64,000 nt of DNA from an uncultured Roseobacter sp. (GCF_947491795.1 NZ_CANLKW010000003.1:806001-870000), one strand, 5' to 3'; shown: positions 35,709 through 47,687, counted from the stretch's first letter. Notes: generated by a model from the letters alone, not told the origin. Made by a program: numbers and translations.

Positions 35709-36902
35709 TCAGGCCGGAACCGCAACACCCAGATGCCGGGCCACCAGACCGGCCACATCCGTAAAGCCCATCTGCCCCAGCGCGCCCTGCCCGGCACCGG
35801 CAACCAGAACCGGCACACGCTCGCGGGTGTGGTCTGTACCGCTCCATGTCGGATCGTTACCATGGTCTGCCGTCAGCACCATGATATCCCCGGGTCTGAG
35901 GGAATCGACGATCCGGGCAATTTCGCCGTCGAACCACTCCAGCGCGCGCGCATAGCCTGACACGTCCCGCCGGTGTCCGTACAGGCTGTCAAACTCCACA
36001 AAATTCGCAAAGGTCAGACTGCCGTCCTCCGCCGTTTTGACCGCATCCGCCAGATGCTGCATCAAAACCGCATCGGGACCTTTACGGACATCATCAATCC
36101 CTTCCATGGTGAAAATATCACCAATCTTTCCAATAGCATGAACCGCTCTGCCTGCCGACTGAACCCAGTTCGTCAGGATCGGTGCCGGGGGCCGTATGGC
36201 ATAGTCGCGCCGGTTGGCTGTGCGTTCAAACCCCGTCTCGGGCGTGCCCCTGAACGGACGTGCAATCACCCGGCCCACGCGCATTTCATGCAAGGACGGT
36301 GCCAGCCGCGCGCAGAGGTCCAGCAGGGCCTCCAGCCCGAAGTATTCTTCGTGCGCAGCAATCTGAAACACGGAATCCGCGGAGGTATAACAGATGGGAT
36401 GCCCGGTCCGGATATGCTCCGCACCGTGTTCTGCGATGATGGTCGTGCCAGAGGCATGACAGTTGCCCAGAATGCCGGACGCGCCCGAAATCTCGCAGAC
36501 GCGCGCCACCAGATCAGCGGGAAACGCCGGTGTCTCATCCGGAAAATAGTACCAGGCCCAGGGCACCGGCAAACCGGCCAGTTCCCAGTGACCCGAGGGC
36601 GTGTCCTTGCCGCGCGAGACTTCGGTGGCCGCGCCCCACTGCCCTTCAGGCTCCTGGCCCAGTCCCGGCGCGGTTAAACCGCTGGCCAGTTCCAGTGCCC
36701 GCCCCAGCCCCAGCCGGTCCAGACACGGCATCTGCAAGGGCCCGCTGCGCCCCTCCTCTGCCTCGCCCGCAACACAGGCCCGGGCGATGTGGCCCAGGGT
36801 ATTAGCGCCACTGTCCGGGCGCGTGCCGTTGAAAAACTGGTCCGCATCCGGCGCGCCCCCGATCCCGACGGAATCCATCACAACCAGAAAAGCGCGGCCC
36901 AT
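35709..36902 (-). CDS. deoB: Phosphopentomutase
   Basis: 397 residues of the alkaline-phosphatase-like fold. The N-terminal [20 protein letters not shown] carries the first metal ligand D10, and [20 protein letters not shown] carries the others; the phosphorylated threonine is in the [17 protein letters not shown] region. It interconverts (deoxy)ribose 1- and 5-phosphates, linking nucleoside cleavage to central metabolism. ATG overlaps the deoA stop by one base (TGATG). Confidence 0.95.
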   Translation of the reverse strand: MGRAFLVVMDSVGIGGAPDADQFFNGTRPDSGANTLGHIARACVAGEAEEGRSGPLQMPCLDRLGLGRALELASGLTAPGLGQEPEGQWGAATEVSRGKDTPSGHWELAGLPVPWAWYYFPDETPAFPADLVARVCEISGASGILGNCHASGTTIIAEHGAEHIRTGHPICYTSADSVFQIAAHEEYFGLEALLDLCARLAPSLHEMRVGRVIARPFRGTPETGFERTANRRDYAIRPPAPILTNWVQSAGRAVHAIGKIGDIFTMEGIDDVRKGPDAVLMQHLADAVKTAEDGSLTFANFVEFDSLYGHRRDVSGYARALEWFDGEIARIVDSLRPGDIMVLTADHGNDPTWSGTDHTRERVPVLVAGAGQGALGQMGFTDVAGLVARHLGVAVPA

Positions 36903-38212
36903 CAGTCAATCCTTTCGTGAATGAGTGCCGGGAGCATCGCAGGCGCGGTATCGTCTATACGCATTGCGGCGCGCACCGCGGCTGCGGCGGCATCGGCGGC
37001 ATCCGGGCGCGCAGCGTGTACAACACCCAGCGGCTGACCCCGCGCAACCGGGTCTCCAAGCCGCAGCAGACCGGTCAGCCCGACCGACGGATCAATGCGG
37101 TCCGTCTCGACACGCCGCCCGCCGCCCAGGGCCACAACCGCAAGCCCCAGCGCCTCGCCGTCAATTGTCCCGACAAACCCGTCCTGTGCTGCCCGGACCT
37201 CGCGGATGACAGTCGCTTCGGGCAGAAAACGGGCCCGGTTTTCCAGGAACTGAACAGGCCCGCCCATCGCTGCCACCATTTTTGCAAACCGTTCAGCCGC
37301 ACGGCCATCGCGTACAGCGGCATCAATGGCATCCGCCCCGGCCTGCACGTCAGATACAAGCCCGGCGTTGGACAGCAACACACCGCCCAGAGCGGCAGAT
37401 ATCTCGATCAGCGGGCCGCGCACCTCACCTGTCAGAACGTGTAGCACCTCTGCCACCTCAAGCGCATTGCCCAGCGCAGGGACCAGCGGCTGGTTCATGT
37501 CGCTGATCACAGCCGTCGTCGGGCACCCGGCAGCATTGGCGGTACTGACCAGCGCGCGCGCCAGATCACGGGCTGCATCAGTGTCTTTCATGAAAGCACC
37601 GCTGCCGGTTTTCACATCCAGCACCAGCCCGTCGAGTCCGCCTGCGAGTTTCTTGGACAGAATGGACGCACAGATCAGATCGAGACTGTCCACGGTCGAG
37701 GTTACATCCCGCACCGCATAAAGCCGCCTGTCCGCAGGAGCGATACCAGCGCTGGCACCCACGATCGCGCAGCCCGCCGCCGCAACTGTCTGACGAAACC
37801 GCGCCTCGTCCGGCTGAGTAATCAGACCCGGGATCGCATCCAGCTTGTCCAGGGTGCCCCCGGTGTGCCCGAGGCCGCGCCCCGAAATCATCGGCACATA
37901 TGCCCCGCAGGCCGCCAGCGCCGGTGCCAGCAGCAGCGACACACAGTCACCGACACCGCCGGTCGAATGTTTATCCAGGACAGGCCCGTCGAGATCCCAG
38001 GCGAGTACCTGGCCGCTGTCGCGCATGGCAAGGGTCAGTGCCACGCGGCCTGCCTCGTCCAGACCACGCGCGCAGATGCCCATGGCAAATGCCCCGGCCT
38101 GGGCGTTGCTGACCGATCCGTCGGCCAGCCCCCGCGCCATCCATCGCAGATCTGCCGGCGTCAGCGGCACCCCATGCCGTAACCGGCCCAGCAGAGAACG
38201 CGCGTCGCTCAT
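36902..38212 (-). CDS. deoA: Thymidine phosphorylase
   Basis: 436 residues from the ATG at 38212, one base after the cdd stop; an upstream frame extension inside cdd is not needed. The glycosyltransferase family 3 fold shows VLDKHSTGGVGDCVSLLLAP, the signature MISGRGLGHTGGTLDKLDAI, and VLDVKTGSGAFMKD for phosphate and sugar. It splits thymidine or deoxyuridine to base plus deoxyribose 1-phosphate. The cdd-deoA-deoB arrangement is a compact deoxynucleoside salvage operon. Confidence 0.95.
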   Translation of the reverse strand: MSDARSLLGRLRHGVPLTPADLRWMARGLADGSVSNAQAGAFAMGICARGLDEAGRVALTLAMRDSGQVLAWDLDGPVLDKHSTGGVGDCVSLLLAPALAACGAYVPMISGRGLGHTGGTLDKLDAIPGLITQPDEARFRQTVAAAGCAIVGASAGIAPADRRLYAVRDVTSTVDSLDLICASILSKKLAGGLDGLVLDVKTGSGAFMKDTDAARDLARALVSTANAAGCPTTAVISDMNQPLVPALGNALEVAEVLHVLTGEVRGPLIEISAALGGVLLSNAGLVSDVQAGADAIDAAVRDGRAAERFAKMVAAMGGPVQFLENRARFLPEATVIREVRAAQDGFVGTIDGEALGLAVVALGGGRRVETDRIDPSVGLTGLLRLGDPVARGQPLGVVHAARPDAADAAAAAVRAAMRIDDTAPAMLPALIHERID

Positions 38213-38213
38213 C

Positions 38214-38603
38214 TCAGCCCGCCATATGCGCGCTGTTGAAAACACCGGGCAGCAGGTCGCCCACGGTTGTCTGTTGCTCCTGTCCGCCGGTTGTCGCCAT
38301 GGTCACCACAACGCCCGCGCCTGCAAACTCCGCCAGTTTCTGACGGCACCCGCCGCAGGGTGTCACCGGCTGCGGCGATCCGGCAATCACATAGGCCTCT
38401 GTCAGCTCCGTCTCACCCGCAGCGACCATGGCGGCGATGGCACCCGCTTCAGCACAGGTCCCTTCGGGATAGGCCACATTCTCGACATTGCAGCCAACAT
38501 AAACGGTCCCCGAAGCGCCGCGTACCGCCGCGCCGACCCGGAAACCCGAATAGGGTGCATGTGCGTTGTTGCGCACGGCTGTCGCCGCCTCTCTGAGGGT
38601 CAT
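38214..38603 (-). CDS. cdd: Cytidine deaminase
   Basis: 129 residues from the ATG at 38603 (GGAGA seven bases upstream); a GTG at 38621 is also in frame. Zinc ligands C50, C83 and C86 and catalytic E52 are in the motifs YPEGTCAEAGAIAAM and TPCGGCRQKL. Converts cytidine and deoxycytidine to (deoxy)uridine for the phosphorylase and upp downstream. First gene of the salvage operon; the cupin gene ends 71 bases upstream. Confidence 0.94.
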   Translation of the reverse strand: MTLREAATAVRNNAHAPYSGFRVGAAVRGASGTVYVGCNVENVAYPEGTCAEAGAIAAMVAAGETELTEAYVIAGSPQPVTPCGGCRQKLAEFAGAGVVVTMATTGGQEQQTTVGDLLPGVFNSAHMAG

Positions 38604-38674
38604 GGCGATGTCTCCTGTCACAAGTTCCAGGCCCCAGCCTGTCGCCCGACGCGCGCCATTGCAAGGGCGCGGTG

Positions 38675-39772
38675 TTAAATTACGGTCTGAACGGGCGTTG
38701 TTTCAAAAACCCCCGGCAGGGAAACTTCCAGCAGTTCCAGATCCGGGCTCAGATCATCATAGCGAACAGCCATACCGGGTGGGATGACAAAGGCATCCCC
38801 TGCCTCAAGGCTGTGCGGCGCCCTGCCATCTGCGTTCAGGGTCATCCGCCCCTCCATGACAAAGGTAAAAAGGATGTCACTATCGTGCACACTGGCAGGC
38901 ACCTCTCCCTCCCCGGGCCGGACCACATGCACACCCGCCACATTGCCGGTATGCGCCGCAATCGTGGTGTCGCGGCTGAGAAAACCGGGAATGCGGAACG
39001 GTGCCCAGACCGCCTCCTCTGCCCGGTGGTGCACAAACCGCTGACCCTGAAACAGACGCGCCGGGTCTGGCGGGCCGTTGGGCAGCTCCATCTCATGATC
39101 GATTGTAGTGACATGCTCCGCAGGCACACCGATCTCGATCACCTCGATATTGTCTGATGCAAAAAGCACCCTGTGCCGGATCTCCGGCGGCTGGATCACA
39201 CAGTTGCCCGCCTGCAGGCGAAAGGGCTCTCCCTGATCCTCATAAACCAGATCAACCCAGCCCCGGTAACAAAAGATCAGCTGAAACCCGACCGTGTGGT
39301 AATGCACCATATCCGACACCGGCCCGCCGTCGGGAATACGGATATGGCTCGCAATGATTGACCCGCCCAGCCGGTCGGGGATCAGATCACGGTAATGCAT
39401 GCCAGCACGCCCGATGATCCAGGGCGCCTGATCCGCCAGACGGCGCACCACAAAACTGTGCACCGTCTCCGGCATCACCAGGGGCTCGTGCAGCGGCGCA
39501 ATCTCGACCCGGGTGCCATTGGGGGCGGTCAGCCCGCGCGCACCTTCCGCAAACCTGTCCGGATCTTCCGTCAGTATACGCAGAACGCCGGGTGGGTTTT
39601 GCGCATCCCTGTCGATCCGCACCCGCAGACCATGGCCTGAAAACACAGCTACCGACGGGTCATCCGCCGGATAGATCATATCCATCCGCATCCCCAGCAC
39701 TTTGGTAAAAAACGGAATGTCTTTCCGCAGATCACCTGTCGGCAGCAACACCTCGGCTCTGATCTCAGCCAT
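38675..39772 (-). CDS. VOC domain fused to double cupin, unknown function
   Basis: 365 residues. Residues 1-105 resemble a glyoxalase/VOC half (AEVLLPTGDLRKDIPFFTKV, SGHGLRVRIDRDA). Residues about 140-240 form a first cupin (MVHYHTVGFQLIFCYRGWVD with H-x-H at the metal site) and residues about 270-360 a second cupin (ASVHDSDILFTFVMEGRMTL, ending FVIPPGMAVRYDD). A bicupin with an N-terminal VOC part is an unusual layout, possibly a dioxygenase or isomerase. Divergent from maeB, upstream of cdd; no link to pyrimidine salvage can be shown. Confidence 0.75.
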   Translation of the reverse strand: MAEIRAEVLLPTGDLRKDIPFFTKVLGMRMDMIYPADDPSVAVFSGHGLRVRIDRDAQNPPGVLRILTEDPDRFAEGARGLTAPNGTRVEIAPLHEPLVMPETVHSFVVRRLADQAPWIIGRAGMHYRDLIPDRLGGSIIASHIRIPDGGPVSDMVHYHTVGFQLIFCYRGWVDLVYEDQGEPFRLQAGNCVIQPPEIRHRVLFASDNIEVIEIGVPAEHVTTIDHEMELPNGPPDPARLFQGQRFVHHRAEEAVWAPFRIPGFLSRDTTIAAHTGNVAGVHVVRPGEGEVPASVHDSDILFTFVMEGRMTLNADGRAPHSLEAGDAFVIPPGMAVRYDDLSPDLELLEVSLPGVFETTPVQTVI

Positions 39773-39864
39773 ATCACCCTCGCAGTTATGCGCGCAGACT
39801 GCGCCGCACCCCGGGGTTTGACAAGAGCGTGCCCCTTCTTCTGGCCGGAAATATCCCGGGGTGT

Positions 39865-39885
39865 CTGAGGGGCAGCGCCCCTCAG
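39865..39885. repeat. 9-bp stem inverted repeat between the cupin and maeB genes
   Basis: CTGAGGGGC and GCCCCTCAG (39865-39873, 39877-39885) around AGC. It lies in the 247-base divergent region, where neither gene ends, and has no T-run, so it is more likely an operator or mRNA structure than a terminator. Confidence 0.5.
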
Positions 39886-40019
39886 CCGGTCACAGGCCGC
39901 CCCGCGCGCTCTGATCACAATTGCGCCGCCCGGGCCTCTGCCGGCGAACTACGCCTTGGCGCTCCGGCCCGGGTCGTTTAAGGCTGAACCATATCCGGAA
40001 ATACGGGAGAGGACATTCC

Positions 40020-42293
<2,274 letters not shown>

Positions 42294-42434
42294 TCCCGTT
42301 TCAGGCGGACAGCTGCTGCCTGACTGTGCATCTTTCGCGCCCGGCAGGCCAAAGCAATGTGCGAGGGGTTGCCAGACCCCCCGCATCCGCTACCTTCAGT
42401 AGTACAAAACTGCTGTCCCGGCGGAGGAAACCGA

Positions 42435-42692
42435 ATGCGCTCCAGATATGCCCTCGTCCTGACGATGCTCCTGCTGGCGGCCTGTGGCACGGTCACGTCC
42501 CAGGAAACATCGACCATCCGGTTTGAGGGCGACGACTATCTGCTGCGCACCCAGACCATCGATCAGGGCGGCAGGTCATATACCACATCGCATGTACAGG
42601 TTCTGAACCGCTGGTACCTGTGCATCCCGGACAGCCCCGGGGACTGCCAGTCTGCCGTGCGCACCGGGTTGCGCGAATACTCACTGCGCTGA
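42435..42692 (+). CDS. Small lipoprotein
   Basis: 85 residues; ATG at 42435 with GGAGGAAA six bases before it. Lipobox LLLAACGT with the lipidated Cys at residue 17. The remaining 68 residues contain two further cysteines (CIPDSPGDC) that may pair. No known family. Between maeB and prpE on the same strand. Confidence 0.8.
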   Translation: MRSRYALVLTMLLLAACGTVTSQETSTIRFEGDDYLLRTQTIDQGGRSYTTSHVQVLNRWYLCIPDSPGDCQSAVRTGLREYSLR

Positions 42693-42836
42693 TCCGCAGC
42701 GCCGGGCATCTGGCCGCGAAATCGCCCCCGACAGCGCACAGACCCGGCGGGCCGCGTGAAACTGACGCAGGTCTTGCGCGCGACCCGTTCCAGGGCGTAA
42801 CCATACCCCAGCAATGCGACCGGGGGAGGGACTGCC

Positions 42837-44732
42837 GTGAATTACCGTGAAACCTATCGGGCGAGCCTGGACGATCCTGAAACCTGGTGGATGCAGGCCG
42901 CAGAGGCCATCGACTGGGACCGCAAACCGCAAAAGGCGCTGACGGATCTCGGGGACAGTCTCTATGAGTGGTATGCCGACGGTATGGTCAACGGCTGCTG
43001 GAACGCGGTGGACCGGCACGTGGCCGCCGGGCGCGGCACGCAGGCCGCCATTATCTACGACAGCCCGATCACCGGAGCGAAATCCACCATAACCTTTGCG
43101 GAACTGCAAGGCCGGGTCGCCTCTCTCGCCGGGGCGCTGGTCGCTCAGGGTGTGGGCAAGGGTGACCGTGTCATCGTCTATATGCCGATGGTGCCCGAGG
43201 CGCTGGAGGCGATGCTGGCCTGTGCGCGCATCGGTGCCGTCCATTCTGTCGTCTTTGGCGGGTTTGCTGCCAATGAACTGGCCGTGCGCATCGATGACTG
43301 CACGCCCAAGGCCATTCTTGCTGCCTCCTGCGGGCTGGAGCCCGGGCGGGTGGTGAAATACAAACCCCTGCTCGATGGCGCAATTGAACTGGCCGATCAC
43401 AAACCCGACGTCTGCATCATTCTGCAGCGTGAGCAGGAACGCGCAGAGCTGATCCCCGGCCGCGATCTGGACTGGCACGCAGCCCGGCAGGGTGTCACGC
43501 CTGCGGACTGTGTCCCGGTGGAGGGCAATCACCCTGCCTATATCCTCTATACCTCCGGCACGACCGGCGCGCCCAAGGGCGTGGTCCGCCCCACCGGCGG
43601 CCATCTGGTAGCCCTGCATTGGACCATGAAAAACATCTATCAGTGCGATCCGGGTGATGTGTTCTGGGCTGCGTCAGATGTGGGCTGGGTCGTGGGGCAC
43701 AGCTATATCTGCTACGGCCCGCTCATTCACGGCAACACCACGGTTGTGTTCGAGGGCAAGCCCGTGGGCACCCCGGATGCCGGCACATTCTGGCGCGTGA
43801 TCTCTGAGCATAACGTGCGCAGCTTTTTCACCGCCCCCACGGCCATCCGTGCCGTCAAGCGTGAAGACCGCAAAGGGCTGGAGCGGCAGAAATACGATCT
43901 GTCCTGCCTGCGCGCGCTTTATCTGGCCGGGGAACGGGCCGACCCCGACACCATCGAATGGGCGGGCGACATTCTGGACGTGCCGGTTTACGATCACTGG
44001 TGGCAGACCGAAACCGGCTACACCATCGCGGGCAACCCCGCAGGGCTCGAGGCGCTGCCCGTCAAGATCGGCTCACCCACCGTGGCCATGCCCGGCTATG
44101 ACGTGCAGATCCTTGACGAGGCCGGACACCCGATGAAACCCGGAGAACTGGGTGCCATCGCCGTGAAACTGCCCCTGCCGCCCGGCACGCTGCCCACGCT
44201 CTGGAACGCCACCGAACGGTTCCGCAAAAGCTATCTGACGACGTTCCCCGGCTATTATGAGACCGGTGATGCGGGCATGATCGACGAGGACGGGTATCTC
44301 TACATCATGGCGCGCACCGACGACGTGATCAACGTGGCCGGGCACCGCCTGTCCACCGGTGCCATGGAAGAGGTCCTGGCCGGTCATCCGGATGTCGCCG
44401 AATGCGCCGTCGTGGGCGTGTCGGATGCGCTCAAGGGCCAGTCGCCTCTGGGACTGCTGTGCCTGACCACAGGCGTGAACCGCCCACATGACGAGATCAC
44501 AGCCGAATGCGTGAAGCTGGTGCGTGAAAAGATCGGCCCGGTGGCCGCGTTCAAAAACGCCCTGGTGGTGGACCGGCTGCCCAAAACCCGCTCGGGCAAG
44601 ATCCTGCGCGCCACGGTGGTCAAAATCGCCGATAACCAGGACTTCAAAATGCCCGCGACCATTGATGATCCGGCCATTCTGGATGAAATCCGCGCCGCCC
44701 TCAAAACCATCGGCTACGCGCAGGAAAGCTGA
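42837..44732 (+). CDS. prpE: Propionyl-CoA synthetase
   Basis: 631 residues from a GTG at 42837 with GGGGGAGGG seven bases before it. ANL motifs: P-loop YILYTSGTTGAPKGVVRPTG, VYDHWWQTETGYTIAGNP, and the C-terminal RLPKTRSGKILRATVVKIAD with the lysine that is acetylated in this family. WWQTETG and the propionate-type acyl pocket separate it from acetyl-CoA synthetase, although acetate may be used as well. Activates propionate for the methylcitrate or methylmalonyl route. Confidence 0.93.
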   Translation: MNYRETYRASLDDPETWWMQAAEAIDWDRKPQKALTDLGDSLYEWYADGMVNGCWNAVDRHVAAGRGTQAAIIYDSPITGAKSTITFAELQGRVASLAGALVAQGVGKGDRVIVYMPMVPEALEAMLACARIGAVHSVVFGGFAANELAVRIDDCTPKAILAASCGLEPGRVVKYKPLLDGAIELADHKPDVCIILQREQERAELIPGRDLDWHAARQGVTPADCVPVEGNHPAYILYTSGTTGAPKGVVRPTGGHLVALHWTMKNIYQCDPGDVFWAASDVGWVVGHSYICYGPLIHGNTTVVFEGKPVGTPDAGTFWRVISEHNVRSFFTAPTAIRAVKREDRKGLERQKYDLSCLRALYLAGERADPDTIEWAGDILDVPVYDHWWQTETGYTIAGNPAGLEALPVKIGSPTVAMPGYDVQILDEAGHPMKPGELGAIAVKLPLPPGTLPTLWNATERFRKSYLTTFPGYYETGDAGMIDEDGYLYIMARTDDVINVAGHRLSTGAMEEVLAGHPDVAECAVVGVSDALKGQSPLGLLCLTTGVNRPHDEITAECVKLVREKIGPVAAFKNALVVDRLPKTRSGKILRATVVKIADNQDFKMPATIDDPAILDEIRAALKTIGYAQES

Positions 44733-44776
44733 AAACAGGCCCTGCCCAGAGCGATCAGACCACCCCGGGCTTTCGG

Positions 44777-44803
44777 GGATTGGCGCGGTTTCGGCGCCAA
44801 TCC
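44777..44803 (+). terminator. 10-bp hairpin downstream of prpE
   Basis: Arms GGATTGGCGC and GCGCCAATCC around a seven-base loop, 45 bases after the prpE stop. No T-run follows, so termination is not assured. Confidence 0.5.
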
Positions 44804-44866
44804 TCAATCGCCCGCGTCATTGTTTACACCCCTTTCGCGCCCCGGTGGAAATCCGTTCACGTTTTT

Positions 44867-44884
44867 GTTTACCGCTGTGTAAAC
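44867..44884. promoter_or_regulatory. GTTTAC/GTAAAC inverted repeat upstream of VPLPA-CTERM gene
   Basis: GTTTAC-CGCTGT-GTAAAC, with a further GTTTAC at 44822. The region (44804-44960) is AT-richer than its surroundings. Probably an operator or promoter of the next gene; regulator unknown. Confidence 0.4.
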
Positions 44885-44962
44885 TTCTTGTTTCCCCGCG
44901 CCCGACCAGTCCTTTTGCATTTACATAAAAATGTCAAAAATGGGACGAAGTAAGGGAAATAA

Positions 44963-45742
44963 ATGGTATACAAAAGTGTTATTGCCGCCGCCGCTCTGCT
45001 GTTTGCAGCGCCCGTGGCCTCCTTCGCAGGGACAGTAAACCTCGTAGATGATGTCTACTACCTGACGGATTACAACATCGGTGCCGCGTCGAACCCGCGC
45101 ACTTTCTACAGCAACCACGTGACCGGCAGCGGTGTCAGCATCCACTGGTCCGCTGACCGGCAGAGCCGCTTTGTCGTCGAGGGCGAAAAAGCCACAATGA
45201 CCGGATCGGCAAAGAACACGGGCGCTTCAGGCCTGACCTTTGATTTCGAACTGAGCTTCACCCGCTCCGGCCCCGGACCCAAAGGTGCCTACTGCCAGTT
45301 CCTGGGCAGGATCGACCAGGGCTGTGATGACGACAACACCAAAGAACTGATTGCTGCCGGTGATCTGGACCCGACCGCCTGGGACTATTTCAACCTGGAC
45401 ATGGGCACGATCACAGGTACCGGCGATCTGGCGGGCTATGCCTGGGCGCTGACCAACAACAGCGGTCACCAGACACAGGCCGGTGCCAGCGCCAATGCGC
45501 TGCTGCTGGATGGCGCGCTGGGTCTGTCGCTGTGGTATGACTACACGCTGATCAGCGCACCTGACCAGCAGGCTTCGGCCTTTGCAGCACAGTCCGTGCC
45601 TGCATGGTCTGTCCGCGAACGCGGCAAAGGCGACATCAACGCCGACCTGATCCCCACGCCGCTGCCCGCAGCCGCGTGGATGCTGATCGCCGGTGTTGCC
45701 GGTCTCGGCGCGATGGGGCGCAAAAAACGCAAAACGGCCTGA
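44963..45742 (+). CDS. Exported VPLPA-CTERM surface protein
   Basis: 259 residues. Signal peptide MVYKSVIAAAALLFAAPVAS. C-terminal sorting tail: TPLPAAAWMLIAGVAGLGAM followed by the basic GRKKRKTA. This tripartite tail is the VPLPA-CTERM type processed by an exosortase-like enzyme and typical of marine Rhodobacterales exopolysaccharide-associated proteins. The middle is beta-strand-like, acidic and has two cysteines. No exosortase gene in the window. AAGGGAAAT precedes the ATG. Function: probable surface or biofilm protein. Confidence 0.88.
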   Translation: MVYKSVIAAAALLFAAPVASFAGTVNLVDDVYYLTDYNIGAASNPRTFYSNHVTGSGVSIHWSADRQSRFVVEGEKATMTGSAKNTGASGLTFDFELSFTRSGPGPKGAYCQFLGRIDQGCDDDNTKELIAAGDLDPTAWDYFNLDMGTITGTGDLAGYAWALTNNSGHQTQAGASANALLLDGALGLSLWYDYTLISAPDQQASAFAAQSVPAWSVRERGKGDINADLIPTPLPAAAWMLIAGVAGLGAMGRKKRKTA

Positions 45743-45772
45743 GACCACCCGCACAGGGCCGACAAAACAGGG

Positions 45773-45800
45773 AAAGGGCGCTCACAGGGGGCGCCCTTTT
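45773..45800 (+). terminator. Intrinsic terminator of the VPLPA-CTERM gene
   Basis: Stem AAAGGGCGC / GCGCCCTTT with a nine-base loop and a short T-run, 30 bases after the stop codon. Confidence 0.85.
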
Positions 45801-45886
45801 CAGTACCGGGTCCGGCCTTTGACATCCCCGACACACCCCATATTCTTTGCCCGGGCACCACAGCGACAGGCCCCGAGGGTAAAGCG

Positions 45887-47116
45887 ATGGACACTGTCCC
45901 CGGCAGAGATGACACAGCAGATACCACCGTGCTCGCTGCGCAACTGGTCCGGATGGGCCTTGCCGGCGCGCATTTCGCTGACATTCTGGAAACATTCGGC
46001 ACCGGCGTGAATGCCGCTGGCATCCCGCTGATGCGCGCCCATGTCACGCTGCGCGCTCACCACCCCGAATACGGCAGCCTTTCGCACCGGTGGCACCGCC
46101 AGGACGGGATAGTCTCGGAAAGTTACGAACACACCGACGAGCTGCGCGGGAACTGGCTGGCAAGCCCCCTCTATCACCTCCTCGCCCATGACATTTCTGA
46201 ACTGCGCGTGTCACTGCGCGATACCCCCGCCGATATGGAGTTTGAGGTCTTTGACGACCTGCGCGCACAGGGCGGTACAGAATATCTGGCCCTGAAAACG
46301 TTCTTTTATGATCCCGGCGACAGCCTGGCGGTCGATCCGGACAGCCCGCCCGAAGGCAGCCTGATCTCGCTGACATCGGATGGTCCGGACGGCTTTTCCG
46401 ACGTGCAGGCGGATGCCCTGCGGCAGCTGTTGCCGGTGCTCAAACTGGCACTGAAATCCGGTGCCAACCGGCGCATGGCCAGTGATATCGCAGATATCTA
46501 CCTGGGGCGCGATGCGGGGTCGCGGGTGCTGTCGGGTGACATTCTGCGCGGCTCTGTGCGGCGCCTGGATGCGGTGATCTGCTACTTTGACCTGTCGGGC
46601 TTCACGAGGCTGTCAGAGACCCTGTCCGGCCCCGACATCATCGCCATGCTCAACGACTATTTCGGCGTGGCGGTTGATGTGGTCCAGAACCACGGCGGGA
46701 ACGTGCTCAAATTCATGGGCGACGGCATGCTGGCGATCTTTGACGTGACCACAAATGAGGATGCGGGTGCCAGTGCCGTACAGGCCACCGTGGCTCTGCG
46801 CGAAGAGCTGGCCCTGATCAGCAAGCAGCGCAGCGACAAGGGGCTGACCGCAACCGGCTTCACCGTCGCCCTGCACAGCGGAGAAGTGCTCTATGGCAAT
46901 ATCGGTGGGCGCACACGGCTTGATTTCACGGTGATTGGTCCGGCGGTGAACACTGCCGCGCGGCTTTCGGGCATGTGCGCCCATGTGGACCAGAACATCG
47001 TGATTTCCGCCACTGTGGCACGGCCACTGCTGACCCGTCGCAACGATCTGGTCTCTCTGGGTCAGTACCGGCTGCGGGGCGTGGCCGAGCGCCAGGAACT
47101 CTTCACGCTGGACTGA
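45887..47116 (+). CDS. Class III adenylate/guanylate cyclase
   Basis: 409 residues. The C-terminal catalytic domain (about 225-400) keeps the metal-binding aspartates D235 (CYFDLSGFTR) and D279 (KFMGDGMLAIF) and the N355/R359 transition-state pair (VIGPAVNTAARL). The N-terminal 200 residues show no recognisable sensor domain; no membrane helix is predicted, so it is soluble. It probably makes cAMP for an unidentified receptor. Single gene between the VPLPA-CTERM gene and the secreted cysteine-rich/SCO operon. Confidence 0.92.
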   Translation: MDTVPGRDDTADTTVLAAQLVRMGLAGAHFADILETFGTGVNAAGIPLMRAHVTLRAHHPEYGSLSHRWHRQDGIVSESYEHTDELRGNWLASPLYHLLAHDISELRVSLRDTPADMEFEVFDDLRAQGGTEYLALKTFFYDPGDSLAVDPDSPPEGSLISLTSDGPDGFSDVQADALRQLLPVLKLALKSGANRRMASDIADIYLGRDAGSRVLSGDILRGSVRRLDAVICYFDLSGFTRLSETLSGPDIIAMLNDYFGVAVDVVQNHGGNVLKFMGDGMLAIFDVTTNEDAGASAVQATVALREELALISKQRSDKGLTATGFTVALHSGEVLYGNIGGRTRLDFTVIGPAVNTAARLSGMCAHVDQNIVISATVARPLLTRRNDLVSLGQYRLRGVAERQELFTLD

Positions 47117-47228
47117 CCCTGCGCGGCCCGGCACCCCACATCCGAAAAACGTGATCGCGCCGCGCCACCATTTGTGTTGACCGGTGACCGGGGCACCGCC
47201 AGGCTGGGTTCATCAGAAAGGAGCCTCC

Positions 47229-47687
47229 ATGCACAGAATTTTCAAAGCGGCCCTCGGCCTGTTGCTGGCGCCCCTCGCCCTGCCCGTTTCGGCATCCGAG
47301 GGAACGCGCATTCAGGTCACGGGAGAGATCATCGACACCTGGTGCTATTACTCCGGCGTGATGGGCGGCCCCGACGCGGTGGTCGGCTCTGCGCATCACA
47401 CCTGCGCACTCTGGTGCTCGGCGGGCGGCATTCCCGTCGGTCTTCTGGCCGAGGATGGCACCGTCTATATGGTGCTCAAAATCGAACAGGACGCGGGCTC
47501 TGCCAGCGGCGACACCCAGCTCAGCCTGGCAGCACACACCGTCACCGCCGATGGGATGCTCTATGAACGCGACGGTCTGAACTATCTGGTGGTCAGCGAA
47601 GTCGTCAGTGACCTGGATATCGCCAACATGACCCACGAGGACTATGGCACCGTTCCCCCCTTCTCCTTTCCGGATCCGAACAAATGA
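47229..47687 (+). CDS. Exported protein with Cys/His cluster, first gene of SCO operon
   Basis: 152 residues from the ATG at 47229 with AAAGGAG before it. Signal peptide ending ALPVSASEG. The cluster C39 (DTWCYYSGVM), H56-H57 and C59/C63 (HHTCALWCSAGGIPVGLL) is a known pattern of secreted bacterial domains (C ... HxxCAxxC...GxPxGLL) probably binding a metal or a thiol. Stop codon overlaps the next start (ATGA). Located in the periplasm. With the SCO protein two genes on, a copper-delivery or thiol role is likely but unproven. Confidence 0.8.
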   Translation: MHRIFKAALGLLLAPLALPVSASEGTRIQVTGEIIDTWCYYSGVMGGPDAVVGSAHHTCALWCSAGGIPVGLLAEDGTVYMVLKIEQDAGSASGDTQLSLAAHTVTADGMLYERDGLNYLVVSEVVSDLDIANMTHEDYGTVPPFSFPDPNK

